A stretch of DNA of 64,000 bases. It comes from Pontibacter diazotrophicus (GTDB lineage Bacteria; Bacteroidota; Bacteroidia; Cytophagales; Hymenobacteraceae). Shown here piece by piece: positions 1 through 8,531 of the stretch. Each line of letters starts with the position of its first letter. The first letter of the stretch is position 1. The notes beneath the pieces are model-generated. The model had not been told where the DNA came from. It did not search any database and saw only the letters and a list, made by a program, of their open reading frames with translations. Location: positions 62,001 through 126,000 of the forward strand of contig NZ_QRGR01000012.1 of the NCBI RefSeq assembly GCF_003367245.1, in the 5' to 3' direction. The position numbers were made by a program, and so were the translations under genes.

Positions 1-2
1 AC

Positions 3-1343
3 GGCAGGGAATATCACCTGAACTACCGCGACCGTACTTTGTTGTTAGCGAGTGGCGCGGCGGCCGGCATTGCAGCGGTATTTAATGCGCCCATAGCTGG
101 TGTTCTTTTTGCCATTGAAGTGCTGCTGACAGATATCAGTATCGCTGCTTTTATTCCGCTTATTATTTCGGCAGTGGTCGGCGCACTCTGTTCCAGAATA
201 ATACTGCAGGAAGAAATTCTCTTCAATATCGGACAAATCGAGTTTTTTGCCGCCAACCATGTGCCTTTCTATGTGCTGCTGGGTATACTGGCCGGTATAA
301 TATCGGTATACTATACCCGCATGGCGCTGCGTGTGGAGGAGCTGTTTGAATTGTACCAGGGCAAAGCCTATACCCGTGCCATCATCGGGGGCATGTTACT
401 GGGGCTGCTGATTATGCTGTTCCCGCCCTTGTTCGGGGAAGGCTACGGCAGCATCACCCTACTCGAACAGAACAATGCGGAAAAATTGTTGCAGGACAGC
501 TGGCTTGCCTTTTTCGGCACGAACGAGTGGCTGGTGCTTTGTTTTGTGGGGGCACTGGCACTGGTAAAAGTTTTTGCCACGACTATCACTATCGCTTCCG
601 GCGGAAATGGAGGCAATTTTGCCCCCTCTATGTTTGTGGGGGCCTCCACAGGTTTTTTCTTCTCACGGCTTGTCAACCTCCTCAACATTAGCAGCCTGCC
701 CGTCAGCAGTTTTTCGATGGTGGGCATGGCCGGAATTCTTAGTGGCGTGATGCATGCCCCCCTCACCGCTGTCTTTCTCATAGCCGAAATCACCGGGGGC
801 TACACGCTCATGATACCCCTGATGATAGTGGCAGCCACGTCTTTTGCCCTAGTTAAATACTTCGAGCCTTACTCACTGGACACCAAAAAGCTGGCGCAGA
901 AAGGACAGCTGCTGACGCACAACAAGGACCGCACGATTCTGCATATCATGAAAATCCGCCACCTGATAGAGACGGAATTTCAGCCTGTTTCGCCGGATGC
1001 CATGCTGGGCGAATTGGTACAGGTCATCGCTGATTCCCGCCGCAACTTATTCCCGGTAGTGAATGCGGAGCAGAAGCTGGAAGGCATCATTCTACTGGAA
1101 AATGTACGCGAAATCATGTTCAAATCAGAAAAGTATGACGTGGTTAAGGTAAAGGAACTTATGATTAAACCTCCTGCCGTGGTGCAATACGATGATAATA
1201 TGGCGGATGTGATGAAGAAGTTTGACGAATCAGGGGCCTGGAACCTGCCTGTTCTGCTGGATGAAAAATACATCGGTTTTGTGTCTAAATCCAGCATCTT
1301 CACCAAATACAGAAAGCTCCTGATTAAGACCACGAATGTCTGA
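3..1343 (+). CDS. ClC-family chloride channel/transporter with C-terminal CBS pair (5' end outside window)
   Basis: The reading frame is open to the left edge, so the N-terminal membrane helices and the gating-glutamate GREGP segment lie outside the window. What remains begins in the helix containing GAAAGIAAVFNAPIAGVLF, a hallmark ClC segment. It continues through GGNFAP, the equivalent of the GxFxP anion-filter motif. About 120 C-terminal residues form a tandem CBS pair, usually a nucleotide-sensing regulatory module. The protein should move chloride or a similar anion across the inner membrane. After GVLFAIE the next residue is Val, where proton-coupled exchangers such as E. coli ClC carry a second Glu. 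This suggests channel-like or proton-uncoupled transport, but that is inference. The gene converges on the AsmA-like gene. Confidence 0.9.
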   Translation, partial: GREYHLNYRDRTLLLASGAAAGIAAVFNAPIAGVLFAIEVLLTDISIAAFIPLIISAVVGALCSRIILQEEILFNIGQIEFFAANHVPFYVLLGILAGIISVYYTRMALRVEELFELYQGKAYTRAIIGGMLLGLLIMLFPPLFGEGYGSITLLEQNNAEKLLQDSWLAFFGTNEWLVLCFVGALALVKVFATTITIASGGNGGNFAPSMFVGASTGFFFSRLVNLLNISSLPVSSFSMVGMAGILSGVMHAPLTAVFLIAEITGGYTLMIPLMIVAATSFALVKYFEPYSLDTKKLAQKGQLLTHNKDRTILHIMKIRHLIETEFQPVSPDAMLGELVQVIADSRRNLFPVVNAEQKLEGIILLENVREIMFKSEKYDVVKVKELMIKPPAVVQYDDNMADVMKKFDESGAWNLPVLLDEKYIGFVSKSSIFTKYRKLLIKTTNV

Positions 1344-1405
1344 AAGTTTTCTTTTTCAGTGAAGCAGCATGCAAAGAATAGAAGCTAAACCACTTGAATA
1401 AACAA

Positions 1406-1452
1406 AACCTATCTTTCGCTAATGCTATAGCTGCATAAGTGAAAGATAGGTT
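1406..1452. terminator. Hairpin between convergent genes, probable bidirectional terminator
   Basis: A perfect 12-bp inverted repeat (1406-1417 with 1441-1452) extends by about three more pairs, one of them a wobble. It lies between the end of the ClC gene and the end of the AsmA-like gene. No clear T-tract follows, so factor-assisted termination is possible. Confidence 0.55.
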
Positions 1453-1490
1453 CCTACTATGAAAAGTATTTTAATCTTTCTGCAGCTATT

Positions 1491-3152
1491 TTACATAATT
1501 GTGGCAATAGACTTAAAGCCATCCATAAGGCATTTCGCCCAAAAATTGAAAATAGAGTTTTCGTCTTCGTGCGCTACATCTACCTCTGCCACGCGCGGTT
1601 GCTCCCCTTCACTCCCCGGATTGCTTTCCTTCACAGCTACCCAGTTTGCCAGCTCCGAGAGTATTTCTTTTCCCAGGGATTGGTCTCCACCTGTTCCTTT
1701 AGACAGGAGTTCTATCTCAAAGTTGCTGTAGATAAGTCTGAATGTACCTGTTGCCTGCTCATTTGTTAGCTCTAAATCAACGCTCCCCCTGCTTATTTGC
1801 CCGCTTTCAATCCGTATAAAAGCAGTAGGCGCTACCATAGGGTTCAGTATTTTGGGATCTGTTGAAGCTACCTCACCAACTAAGGTATGATAGCCATTCT
1901 CCTCTAATAGCGGCATCCGCGAGGTTATATTAGCCCTGGTTTTACCCATAACTAAACCATTGGCCTGCACCACAGCAGGATTCTCCATTGATATATGTTC
2001 TGGCATATTACTGAAATTAGAAACAGTTATCTCCAGATTTTCCAAAGTGAAAAGACCGCGCTCTGCTGCCTCCGGCACAATGGTTTCGTATTTGATAAAA
2101 CCACTTGTCAGTTCAACAGTGTCCACCAGGAACTTTACCTGCACGTTCTGCACTATTTCATGCGGAAAAGGCCTTTTGTACTTATTTTCAAAGTTCTTCT
2201 TGTCTTTGAAAATATCAAGAGACGGCTCCTGGATAAGCAGATGCCGCGCAATCAGGTTGCTGTTGCGGGAATGCTCTGGAAAATCTATCCCGGTTAATGC
2301 GATCAGGGGTATATCTGACTCCATATACGCCGTAGCCTCTCCTTTCGCCTCTGCCATGCTGGTGGGGTCTGTGGTTGGGTTTAGACTTACCTGCTTTGCC
2401 TGGAGCATGCTACTATCCGTATTCATCACTATAGAATCCGCTGTTAGCCTGTACAGTTTATCAGAAGTGAAAAAAGCTGCCTGTTCAGCATTAAATATGA
2501 CGCGCGCTGCATAATAGGCTCTGTCCTGCGCCTGGAATGACTGACTATCCAGTCTTATATCATCCACGGTGAGGTTAAATTGCTGTATAGAAAATATCGT
2601 TGATGCTGTATCCGTATCATCCCGATAGCTGACTTTCCCACTACCAAGGTCTATTTGTCCTATCTGAAGCCCTTTTATTCTATCAGGCACCGATGCGTGC
2701 AGCGGTTCCTCCTGCGAGGTGGTGTCCTTTCGCATCATCGTCACCAGCATTTCAGGATTTTCTATTATAAATTCATCCAGTTGCGGATCACTACCAAACA
2801 GCACTGCCAGGTAGTTGAGTCCATTCAGCGCTATTTCCCTGGACTGAAGATCCATCAGCGTTGGCGATACATCCTTATACTGGCTGTTCAGTTGCTGCCA
2901 GCGCTCATAATCGGGTGTCAAAGAAAGACTGTCTACTGACAGATTACCTATAAAAGGTGAAAGCTGCAGTCCGTGAAGTTGAAGTTCATAAACACCGTCA
3001 GACTGCTCCGCCACCATTCGCTCCAGCTTGTTTTCCAGCCAAATCGTTAGAAAAAACAAACCCACAAAAAGGAATAAAGCTATCCCAAAAGTCCATGCCC
3101 CTATTTTCAGCCAGCGTTTGACCTTGTTGTTTTCGTCATCGTTATATCTCAC
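1491..3152 (-). CDS. AsmA-like/DUF748-type envelope protein with N-terminal membrane anchor
   Basis: About 553 residues. A single hydrophobic segment near residues 15-38 is preceded by basic residues. A long beta-rich domain follows with repeated patterns of the form LSVDSLSLTP and VTSGFIKYET, as in AsmA/DUF748 bridge-like proteins thought to lie in the periplasm and help envelope or lipid assembly. No enzymatic motif is visible. No ATG is well placed: GTG at 3152 is chosen, with TTG at 3158 as the alternative. It is divergent from the TetR gene and appears monocistronic. Family assignment is by overall pattern only and its substrate is unknown. Confidence 0.6.
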   Translation of the reverse strand: MRYNDDENNKVKRWLKIGAWTFGIALFLFVGLFFLTIWLENKLERMVAEQSDGVYELQLHGLQLSPFIGNLSVDSLSLTPDYERWQQLNSQYKDVSPTLMDLQSREIALNGLNYLAVLFGSDPQLDEFIIENPEMLVTMMRKDTTSQEEPLHASVPDRIKGLQIGQIDLGSGKVSYRDDTDTASTIFSIQQFNLTVDDIRLDSQSFQAQDRAYYAARVIFNAEQAAFFTSDKLYRLTADSIVMNTDSSMLQAKQVSLNPTTDPTSMAEAKGEATAYMESDIPLIALTGIDFPEHSRNSNLIARHLLIQEPSLDIFKDKKNFENKYKRPFPHEIVQNVQVKFLVDTVELTSGFIKYETIVPEAAERGLFTLENLEITVSNFSNMPEHISMENPAVVQANGLVMGKTRANITSRMPLLEENGYHTLVGEVASTDPKILNPMVAPTAFIRIESGQISRGSVDLELTNEQATGTFRLIYSNFEIELLSKGTGGDQSLGKEILSELANWVAVKESNPGSEGEQPRVAEVDVAHEDENSIFNFWAKCLMDGFKSIATIM

Positions 3153-3270
3153 AATCAAATATTTTAAATTTCAATTGTAACTACGGATGTATGCAAATAC
3201 ATTTTAATGTTTAAGCAATTTATTTATGAATATAAAAATTGTGAAACTGATTGAGAACGAGTATATTTAT

Positions 3271-3284
3271 TGAACAAACGTTCA
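3271..3284. promoter_or_regulatory. Candidate TetR-family operator
   Basis: An interrupted palindrome, TGAAC-AAAC-GTTCA, lies 9 bp before the ATG of the TetR gene. Short TGAAC/GTTCA palindromes are typical TetR-family sites. Its position suggests autoregulation of the regulator and the hydrolase behind it. Confidence 0.5.
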
Positions 3285-3293
3285 TTCATAAAA

Positions 3294-3854
3294 ATGAAGA
3301 AGACAGAGGAGAAGCGGGAAAAAAGCAAAAAAATATTGGTGGAGACAGCACTCAGCCTCTTTTCAGAAAATGGATACGAAGCTACTTCCATTCGTCAGAT
3401 AGCTTCAGAAGCTGGTGTATCTTTAGGGCTGATGTACAATTACTTTAGTAGTAAAGAGGAACTACTGCTGGAAATATTCCGCCTTGGCTACAAAGACATC
3501 CAGCATTCTTTTGCCAAATCAGGTAAGCCAGAAGGCACATCAGCATTAAAGCAACATATCCTACAAACGGTCCAGCTTCTGAAAGAAAAGAAACATTTCT
3601 GGCGCCTGCTGCATAGCCTCCGGTTTCAGCGCAACATAATGGCACCTGTTGCACTGGAGGTACAAGAACAGATAAATTATGTGGAGGCACAGCTGAAAGA
3701 TAATCTTATGGAGGCTGGTGTTCATGCACCGGACCTGGAAGCAAAACTTCTTTTTGCCTCCATTGATGGCATGGCCATGCATTACCTGCTGAACGAGAAC
3801 TATCCTCTTGACGAAGTAGCGAACCAGTTGATTCAAAAATATACAACCCACTAA
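3294..3854 (+). CDS. TetR/AcrR-family transcriptional regulator
   Basis: 186 residues. The N-terminal helix-turn-helix domain (about residues 8-55) contains ILVETALSLFSENGYEATS, then IRQIASEAGVSLGLMYNYF, the classic TetR recognition region. The C-terminal half is helical and variable and should bind a ligand. ATG at 3294 is preferred over the in-frame TTG at 3270. With the later start, the palindrome at 3271-3284 lies in the promoter/leader instead of inside the gene. The alpha/beta hydrolase gene follows after 12 bp, so the two are probably co-transcribed and the hydrolase or its substrate may be linked to the inducer. Confidence 0.9.
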   Translation: MKKTEEKREKSKKILVETALSLFSENGYEATSIRQIASEAGVSLGLMYNYFSSKEELLLEIFRLGYKDIQHSFAKSGKPEGTSALKQHILQTVQLLKEKKHFWRLLHSLRFQRNIMAPVALEVQEQINYVEAQLKDNLMEAGVHAPDLEAKLLFASIDGMAMHYLLNENYPLDEVANQLIQKYTTH

Positions 3855-3866
3855 ACAGATAAAACT

Positions 3867-4733
3867 ATGAAATCCCCCAAATGGCTTGACCGTATTCTCT
3901 ACCCGTTCCAGCACCATACCTTGCAACTAGAGGCGGGGCAAATGCATTATGTGGATGAAGGCAGTGGCGAGACCATTTTGTTCGTGCATGGAACACCCAC
4001 CTGGTCATTTGTGTGGCGGCAGCAAATAAAAGCACTTAGCCGCAACTACCGCTGCGTTGCCCCGGACCACCTGGGTTTCGGCCTTTCTGATAAACCAGGT
4101 GATAGCTTTCCCTATACTCCTGAAGCACATGCAGATAACTTAGAAGCGCTGATAGAGCACCTGCAACTCCGGAATATCACCTTGGTAGTGCATGATTTTG
4201 GTGGTCCTATTGGGCTGCGTTATGCGCTGCGCCACCCTGAAAACGTGAAAAACCTGATTATACTGAATTCCTGGATGTGGAACCTGCAGGACGAAAAGCA
4301 GATAAACAAAATCAGCAAGTTCATGAGCGGAAGCATCGGCAGGTTCTTATACCTGCGCGGCGGATTTTCTGTGCGGATGTTACTTCCCAGAGGCTACCAT
4401 CAGCGCAAGCATCTTACGAAAGATATTCAGAACCACTATCAGAAGCCGCTTACCTCCGCTTCTGACAGACTAGGCACCTGGAACTTTGCAAAGGCCTTAC
4501 ATGAGGCGAATTCTTATTTTGAAGCACTATGGGAACAGCGGGAGAAATTGAAAGGAATAAACAAGCTTATACTTTGGGGAGAGAAAGACGCGCTGCTACC
4601 CCTGCACTTCCTGGACAGATGGAAAGAAGCTTTTCCGGAAGCTAAAATTGTGAGATTAAAAGCGGGTCATTTTCTGCAGGAGGAAAACGGTGGTGAGGTA
4701 GCAGATGAAATAAAAAAGGTATTAGCTATATAA
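3867..4733 (+). CDS. Alpha/beta-fold hydrolase of the haloalkane dehalogenase-like subfamily
   Basis: 288 residues with HGTPTWSF at 41-48 (oxyanion-hole region), nucleophile motif HDFGG with Asp110, a WGEKDALLP acid region, and AGHFLQEE carrying the catalytic His near 270. An Asp nucleophile is typical of haloalkane dehalogenases and epoxide hydrolases, not of esterases. The usual halide-stabilising Asn after HG is Thr43, and the Trp after the nucleophile is Phe111, so dehalogenase activity is uncertain. It sits 12 bp behind a TetR gene, a common arrangement for inducible detoxification enzymes. No signal peptide is visible, so it is cytoplasmic. Confidence 0.8.
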   Translation: MKSPKWLDRILYPFQHHTLQLEAGQMHYVDEGSGETILFVHGTPTWSFVWRQQIKALSRNYRCVAPDHLGFGLSDKPGDSFPYTPEAHADNLEALIEHLQLRNITLVVHDFGGPIGLRYALRHPENVKNLIILNSWMWNLQDEKQINKISKFMSGSIGRFLYLRGGFSVRMLLPRGYHQRKHLTKDIQNHYQKPLTSASDRLGTWNFAKALHEANSYFEALWEQREKLKGINKLILWGEKDALLPLHFLDRWKEAFPEAKIVRLKAGHFLQEENGGEVADEIKKVLAI

Positions 4734-4789
4734 AATATTGGCACGAAAATAGAGATTGCGATTTAAATTAAAAGTTTAAATCTAATACC

Positions 4790-5380
4790 ATGAAAAAGCT
4801 ATTCTCATTCTCTCTGCTGTTGGTTTTCAGTTTCTTTTTCATGTCATGTGAGAAAGAAGAAACAGTCACTGTTCTACCTGAAACAGAAGCTAAAATGGAC
4901 AGAAGCTTTGACTTTAATTCTGACGATATAGATGAGAAGGCAAGTTATACCCTTGACGCTGATGAGACCCAGCTGGTTCTGGAAAATAAAATACTGGAGG
5001 TAAGCTTTTCACCTGCTCGTCAGGATGGAAAAGATGCTATATTTTTCGAAATTTATGAAGCGGATTTAGCGAATGGATATGTTGGCAAATATAAAGTGCA
5101 GTCTTTGCCAGACCCAGCGTCAGGTCCGGCAAAAACTACCTATTATCACTACATGAACTCAGGTTCAGGCAGCGTCCTCCTGAGTGGTGGCAATACTATT
5201 GACGGGGAGTTCGAAATCACTTCCTTTGATTATGAAACACAGTTAGCCAGTGGCAAATTTACCGTTGTGATGAAAGATGTGACTGACCCTACCCGCTACA
5301 ACGCTAACCTGGCTGATGCACGCAAATGTGACGTGACTGTAACAGGGGAGTTCACAAACCTGATACTAGTGAAGCCATAA
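4790..5380 (+). CDS. Hypothetical lipoprotein
   Basis: 196 residues with a signal peptide ending in a lipobox (SFFFMSC, Cys about residue 20). An acidic linker follows, then a beta-rich domain of about 140 residues without a recognised family. It should be anchored in the outer or inner membrane by a lipidated Cys. It lies 56 bp behind the hydrolase gene with its own AT-rich upstream region, so co-transcription is uncertain. Function unknown. Confidence 0.75.
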   Translation: MKKLFSFSLLLVFSFFFMSCEKEETVTVLPETEAKMDRSFDFNSDDIDEKASYTLDADETQLVLENKILEVSFSPARQDGKDAIFFEIYEADLANGYVGKYKVQSLPDPASGPAKTTYYHYMNSGSGSVLLSGGNTIDGEFEITSFDYETQLASGKFTVVMKDVTDPTRYNANLADARKCDVTVTGEFTNLILVKP

Positions 5381-5426
5381 CAAAAAAACAACGTCAGGTT
5401 TACTTAGGCGTGTCGCTGTTTTTTTG
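5381..5426. terminator. Bidirectional terminator
   Basis: A 13-bp stem with one mismatch (5381-5393 with 5414-5426) has an A-run on one arm and a T-run on the other. It separates the convergent lipoprotein and hisIE genes. Confidence 0.65.
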
Positions 5427-5447
5427 TTTACTTTAGTTTTGCTTTTG

Positions 5448-6056
5448 TTACTTCTTATGCCGCTCCTGCAGCACCTCCACCACATCTTTTAGCTCCAAAC
5501 CGGTTGCCGAAAGAAGCACCAGCAGGTGGTACAGTAAATCAGCTGCTTCGCCTTTCATGGTGTCTAACTTGCCTGCCACGGCATCAATTACCGTTTCAAC
5601 AGCTTCCTCCCCTACTTTCTGGGCAATCTTATTCACGCCTTTTTCAAACAGGAAATTGGTATAAGAACCTTCTATCGGATTGGCTTTTCGTTGCTGTATA
5701 ACCTCTTCAAGGTCAGCGATGAAACGGATAGCAGCAGCACGGTTAGAGGCAGCCTCCTCTCCGAAACAACTGGTGGAGCCGGTATGGCAGGTTGGGCCAG
5801 TTGGGTTAACCTTTATCAGCAGTGAGTCTGCATCACAGTCGCGGTTAATGCTCTTTACCTGCAGTGTATTGCCGGAGGTCTCTCCTTTTGTCCAGAGCCG
5901 GTTTTTTGAGCGCGAAAAAAAGGTAACCAGTCCCTCCTGCCGGGTCTTGTCCAGCGCCTCCTGGTTCATGTAGCCCAGCATCAGCACCTGGCCCGTCAGT
6001 TCATCCTGTATAACAGCTGGTACAAGACCGCCTGTTTTTTCAAAATCTAATTCCAC
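5448..6056 (-). CDS. hisIE: Bifunctional phosphoribosyl-AMP cyclohydrolase/phosphoribosyl-ATP pyrophosphatase
   Basis: 202 residues. The N-terminal HisI domain (about 1-100) has the metal-binding CDAD motif and the CHTG...C cysteines. The C-terminal HisE domain (about 105-202) has EEAVETVIDA and the EAADLLYHLL helix. Together they carry out steps 2 and 3 of histidine synthesis in the cytoplasm. Last gene of the hisH-A-F-IE group, 91 bp after hisF. That spacer holds a GTTAGA-type low-complexity repeat. Length and domain order match the usual fused HisIE. Confidence 0.97.
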   Translation of the reverse strand: MELDFEKTGGLVPAVIQDELTGQVLMLGYMNQEALDKTRQEGLVTFFSRSKNRLWTKGETSGNTLQVKSINRDCDADSLLIKVNPTGPTCHTGSTSCFGEEAASNRAAAIRFIADLEEVIQQRKANPIEGSYTNFLFEKGVNKIAQKVGEEAVETVIDAVAGKLDTMKGEAADLLYHLLVLLSATGLELKDVVEVLQERHKK

Positions 6057-6147
6057 CTATTTTGAGTTAAAAAGTTAGAAAGTTAGAGAGTTAGAGAGTG
6101 CAGCATAAGGATTGCGCTTTCTAACCCACTCACTTATTCAAAATTGA
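6057..6147. repeat. GTTAGA-rich low-complexity spacer between hisF and hisIE
   Basis: The spacer contains four near-identical 7-9 base units of the type AAAGTTAGA/GAGTTAGAG. Similar GTTAGA-rich stretches occur at 8210-8235, 13950-13985 and 16845-16870, all in gaps of biosynthetic operons. Confidence 0.55.
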
Positions 6148-6906
6148 TTATATACGAACATCCACGCCTTGCTCCTTCAGGTATTTCTTCAGGTCAGGCA
6201 CTTCCAGTTCACGGAAATGGAACAGGCTGGCAGCCAGTGCCGCGTCAGCATGTGCCTGATGAAATACATCTGCAAAGTGTTCCATACTGCCTGCACCGCC
6301 CGAGGCAACTACAGGAACTGTAACGGATTTGGCTACAGCTCCTGTAATATCCAGGGCAAAGCCTGCTTTGGTGCCATCGTTGTTCATGCTGGTAAGCAGG
6401 ATTTCGCCTGCCCCTAAATCTGTCACTCTTCGGGCCCAGTCTACGGTGGCATGTTCTGTTTCTACGGTACCGGCACGGGCGTAAACTTTCCACCCGGTGG
6501 CATCAGTATATTTGGTATCCACGGCCACGGTGACGCACTGGCTGCCGAAGCGTTTTGCTAAATCCTCCACCAGTTGCGGATTTCGTATGGCAGCTGAATT
6601 GATGGATACTTTATCCGCTCCTGCCTGCAACAACACCTCCACATCTGCCACTGCGCTGATACCGCCTCCTACTGTAAAAGGTATATCGATGTGGCGGGCA
6701 ATGTCGCGTACGAGTTCAGCAAAAGTTTTGCGTTCCTCGTTTGTGGCCGTGATATCTAAAAATACAAGCTCGTCAGCGCCTTGTTCGGCATACCACTTCG
6801 CCAGTTCCACAGGGTCTCCTGCATCACGGATATTCTCAAAACGCACGCCCTTTACGGTACGTCCGTTCTTAATATCGAGGCAGGGTATAATGCGTTTTGT
6901 TAGCAT
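6148..6906 (-). CDS. hisF: Imidazole glycerol phosphate synthase cyclase subunit
   Basis: 252 residues, full length. The (beta/alpha)8 barrel starts [20 protein letters not shown] with the catalytic Asp in CLDIK. The second catalytic Asp is in VAVDTK near 130. Phosphate-binding glycines occur in [13 protein letters not shown]. With HisH it converts PRFAR and ammonia to IGP and AICAR. It overlaps the end of hisA by 7 bp, indicating translational coupling. Confidence 0.98.
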   Translation of the reverse strand: MLTKRIIPCLDIKNGRTVKGVRFENIRDAGDPVELAKWYAEQGADELVFLDITATNEERKTFAELVRDIARHIDIPFTVGGGISAVADVEVLLQAGADKVSINSAAIRNPQLVEDLAKRFGSQCVTVAVDTKYTDATGWKVYARAGTVETEHATVDWARRVTDLGAGEILLTSMNNDGTKAGFALDITGAVAKSVTVPVVASGGAGSMEHFADVFHQAHADAALAASLFHFRELEVPDLKKYLKEQGVDVRI

Positions 6907-7622
6907 ATAAATCGCTCTAAGTCTTTTAACTGAATTGTACCCTCATAAATCGCTTTGCCTATGATGGCACCTTCCACGCCTATTTTCTGCAGCACTTCCA
7001 GGTCTTCTATCGTCGTGACGCCACCGCTTGCTATCAAACCTGCTTTCGGAAGCGTCGCCTTCAGTTCGCGGTAGGTATCGATAGAGGGGCCCTGCAATTT
7101 ACCGTCCTTGCTTACATCGGTACAGATAAACAGTTTTGCTCCCGTCTCTATGTAACCAGAGATAAAATCCTGCAGCGCATAATCGCTTTCTTCTGTCCAG
7201 GCGCTGATGGCAATGTGCTGGCCTTTAAAATCAGCACCTATGATGATTTTGTCCGGGCCGTACTGTTGAAGCCAGCCTTTCACCGTTTCCGGCTCCCGCA
7301 CCGCAATGCTTCCGGCCGTAATCTGTGAAGCTCCTGCATCAAATGCCTGTTGCACCGCCTCCGCTGACTGCAGGCCACCGCCGAAGTCGATGATTAACCC
7401 AGTATTTGCTGCGATTTTCTCCAGAACAGCTAGGTTCACTGGCTTTCGGGCTCTCGCACCGTCCAAATCAACTAGGTGCAAACGCTTGACGCCGTGCGCC
7501 TCGAAGCATTTGGCTACTTCCAACGGATTGCTGTCATAGGTTGTCTGCTGAGAAAAATCTCCTTCTGTCAGGCGAACGCACTGGCCGCCGATCAAATCTA
7601 TGGCTGGTATAATTTCCATCAT
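6900..7622 (-). CDS. hisA: ProFAR isomerase
   Basis: 240 residues. HisA barrel with [12 protein letters not shown] (catalytic Asp near 9) and [13 protein letters not shown] (second Asp near 131). It catalyses the Amadori isomerisation of ProFAR to PRFAR. It overlaps hisH by 4 bp and hisF by 7 bp. There are two adjacent ATG codons (MMEII); the first is used. Confidence 0.98.
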   Translation of the reverse strand: MMEIIPAIDLIGGQCVRLTEGDFSQQTTYDSNPLEVAKCFEAHGVKRLHLVDLDGARARKPVNLAVLEKIAANTGLIIDFGGGLQSAEAVQQAFDAGASQITAGSIAVREPETVKGWLQQYGPDKIIIGADFKGQHIAISAWTEESDYALQDFISGYIETGAKLFICTDVSKDGKLQGPSIDTYRELKATLPKAGLIASGGVTTIEDLEVLQKIGVEGAIIGKAIYEGTIQLKDLERFIC

Positions 7623-8200
7623 AAGGCTAAAAAATTCTTAATAATTTGTGAGCCGGCAGGCCCGCTTTTCTCGGGGTGGAATTGCGCGGCATAAAAGTTT
7701 TTATACTGCAAAGCAGCAGAAAAAGGCTCCGGGTAGTTGGCTTGGGCAATAGTAAAATCGCTGTTCGGCACATAGTAACTGTGCACAAAGTACATGTACT
7801 CCTGCTCTTTTAGCCCCTCAAACAACGGCGAAGCAAGGTTCTCCAACTGGTTCCAGCCCATGTGCGGCACCTTCAAATCTGTCTGGAAGCGCTTTACCTG
7901 CAACGGGATAATGCCCAGCAAATCAGTGTCGCCCTCCTCGGAATGCTCGCACAGCAATTGCATGCCCAGGCAAACCCCAAAAAAAGGCTGCTCTAGTGTT
8001 GGCAGAAGTTTGTCGAGGTTACGGGCTTTGAGCTGTGCCATGGCCGACGAAGCCTCTCCCACTCCCGGAAAGATTACTTTGTCAGCAGACTTGATGGTTT
8101 CGAAGTCAGCGCTCAGTGTTGCTTGAATGCCCAGCCGCTCCAGCGCAAACAGCACCGACTGAACGTTACCGGCTTTATAATCAACTATAACTAAGTTCAT
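7619..8200 (-). CDS. hisH: Imidazole glycerol phosphate synthase glutaminase subunit
   Basis: 193 residues. Class I glutamine amidotransferase with nucleophile Cys in PFFGVCLGMQLL (about residue 78) and the His-Glu pair in FHPEKSG near the C terminus. It feeds ammonia to HisF. First gene of this his group. The 145-bp upstream gap has GTTAGA and GGATT repeats and the mgtE terminator, but no promoter I can identify. Confidence 0.98.
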   Translation of the reverse strand: MNLVIVDYKAGNVQSVLFALERLGIQATLSADFETIKSADKVIFPGVGEASSAMAQLKARNLDKLLPTLEQPFFGVCLGMQLLCEHSEEGDTDLLGIIPLQVKRFQTDLKVPHMGWNQLENLASPLFEGLKEQEYMYFVHSYYVPNSDFTIAQANYPEPFSAALQYKNFYAAQFHPEKSGPAGSQIIKNFLAL

Positions 8201-8277
8201 CTCTTTAGACGTAAGATATTAGATGTTAGACATAAGACTATTGTATACAGGCGACCGATTTCCAACTCAGTTATGGG

Positions 8278-8340
8278 ACATATGCTAAGTTAAAGCACGA
8301 ATCCTGTGTATTTCGTTAATCTTATAAATCCTGATTCAGA
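8278..8340. repeat. GGATT/AATCC-type degenerate intergenic repeat
   Basis: The stretch contains CACGAATCCTG, TCGTTAATC and AAATCCTGATTCAGAC, i.e. loosely periodic (A)ATCC units. Degenerate repeats of this type are, from memory, common between genes in Bacteroidota. No coding potential is seen. Confidence 0.4.
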
Positions 8341-8345
8341 CAAAC

Positions 8346-8378
8346 AAAAAAGCCTGACCCATTTCGGAGTCAGGCTTT
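8346..8378 (-). terminator. Rho-independent terminator of mgtE
   Basis: A 9-bp GC-rich stem (AAGCCTGAC with GTCAGGCTT, 8350-8358 and 8370-8378) is followed on the minus strand by a run of six T. It lies about 155 bp beyond the mgtE stop and upstream of hisH. Confidence 0.8.
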
Positions 8379-8531
8379 GGAAATATTGTTTATGTATTTA
8401 GCAAATCCAAAGGCAGAGGGCTCCGAAACGAGTGCTTCGTGCATGGTGATGATGAATATGTGCGCTGATGCCTGCCATTGTTACAAAGATAGAACTTGCC
8501 GTGTATAATGTATAGCCAATGCTCAAAAAAT

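Noticed and set aside
23..260. Antisense frames opposite the ClC gene, and many similar frames opposite or inside conserved genes (trp, his, TPR, pnp)
   Set aside because: They are shadow frames of conserved coding sequences with biased composition and no independent support.
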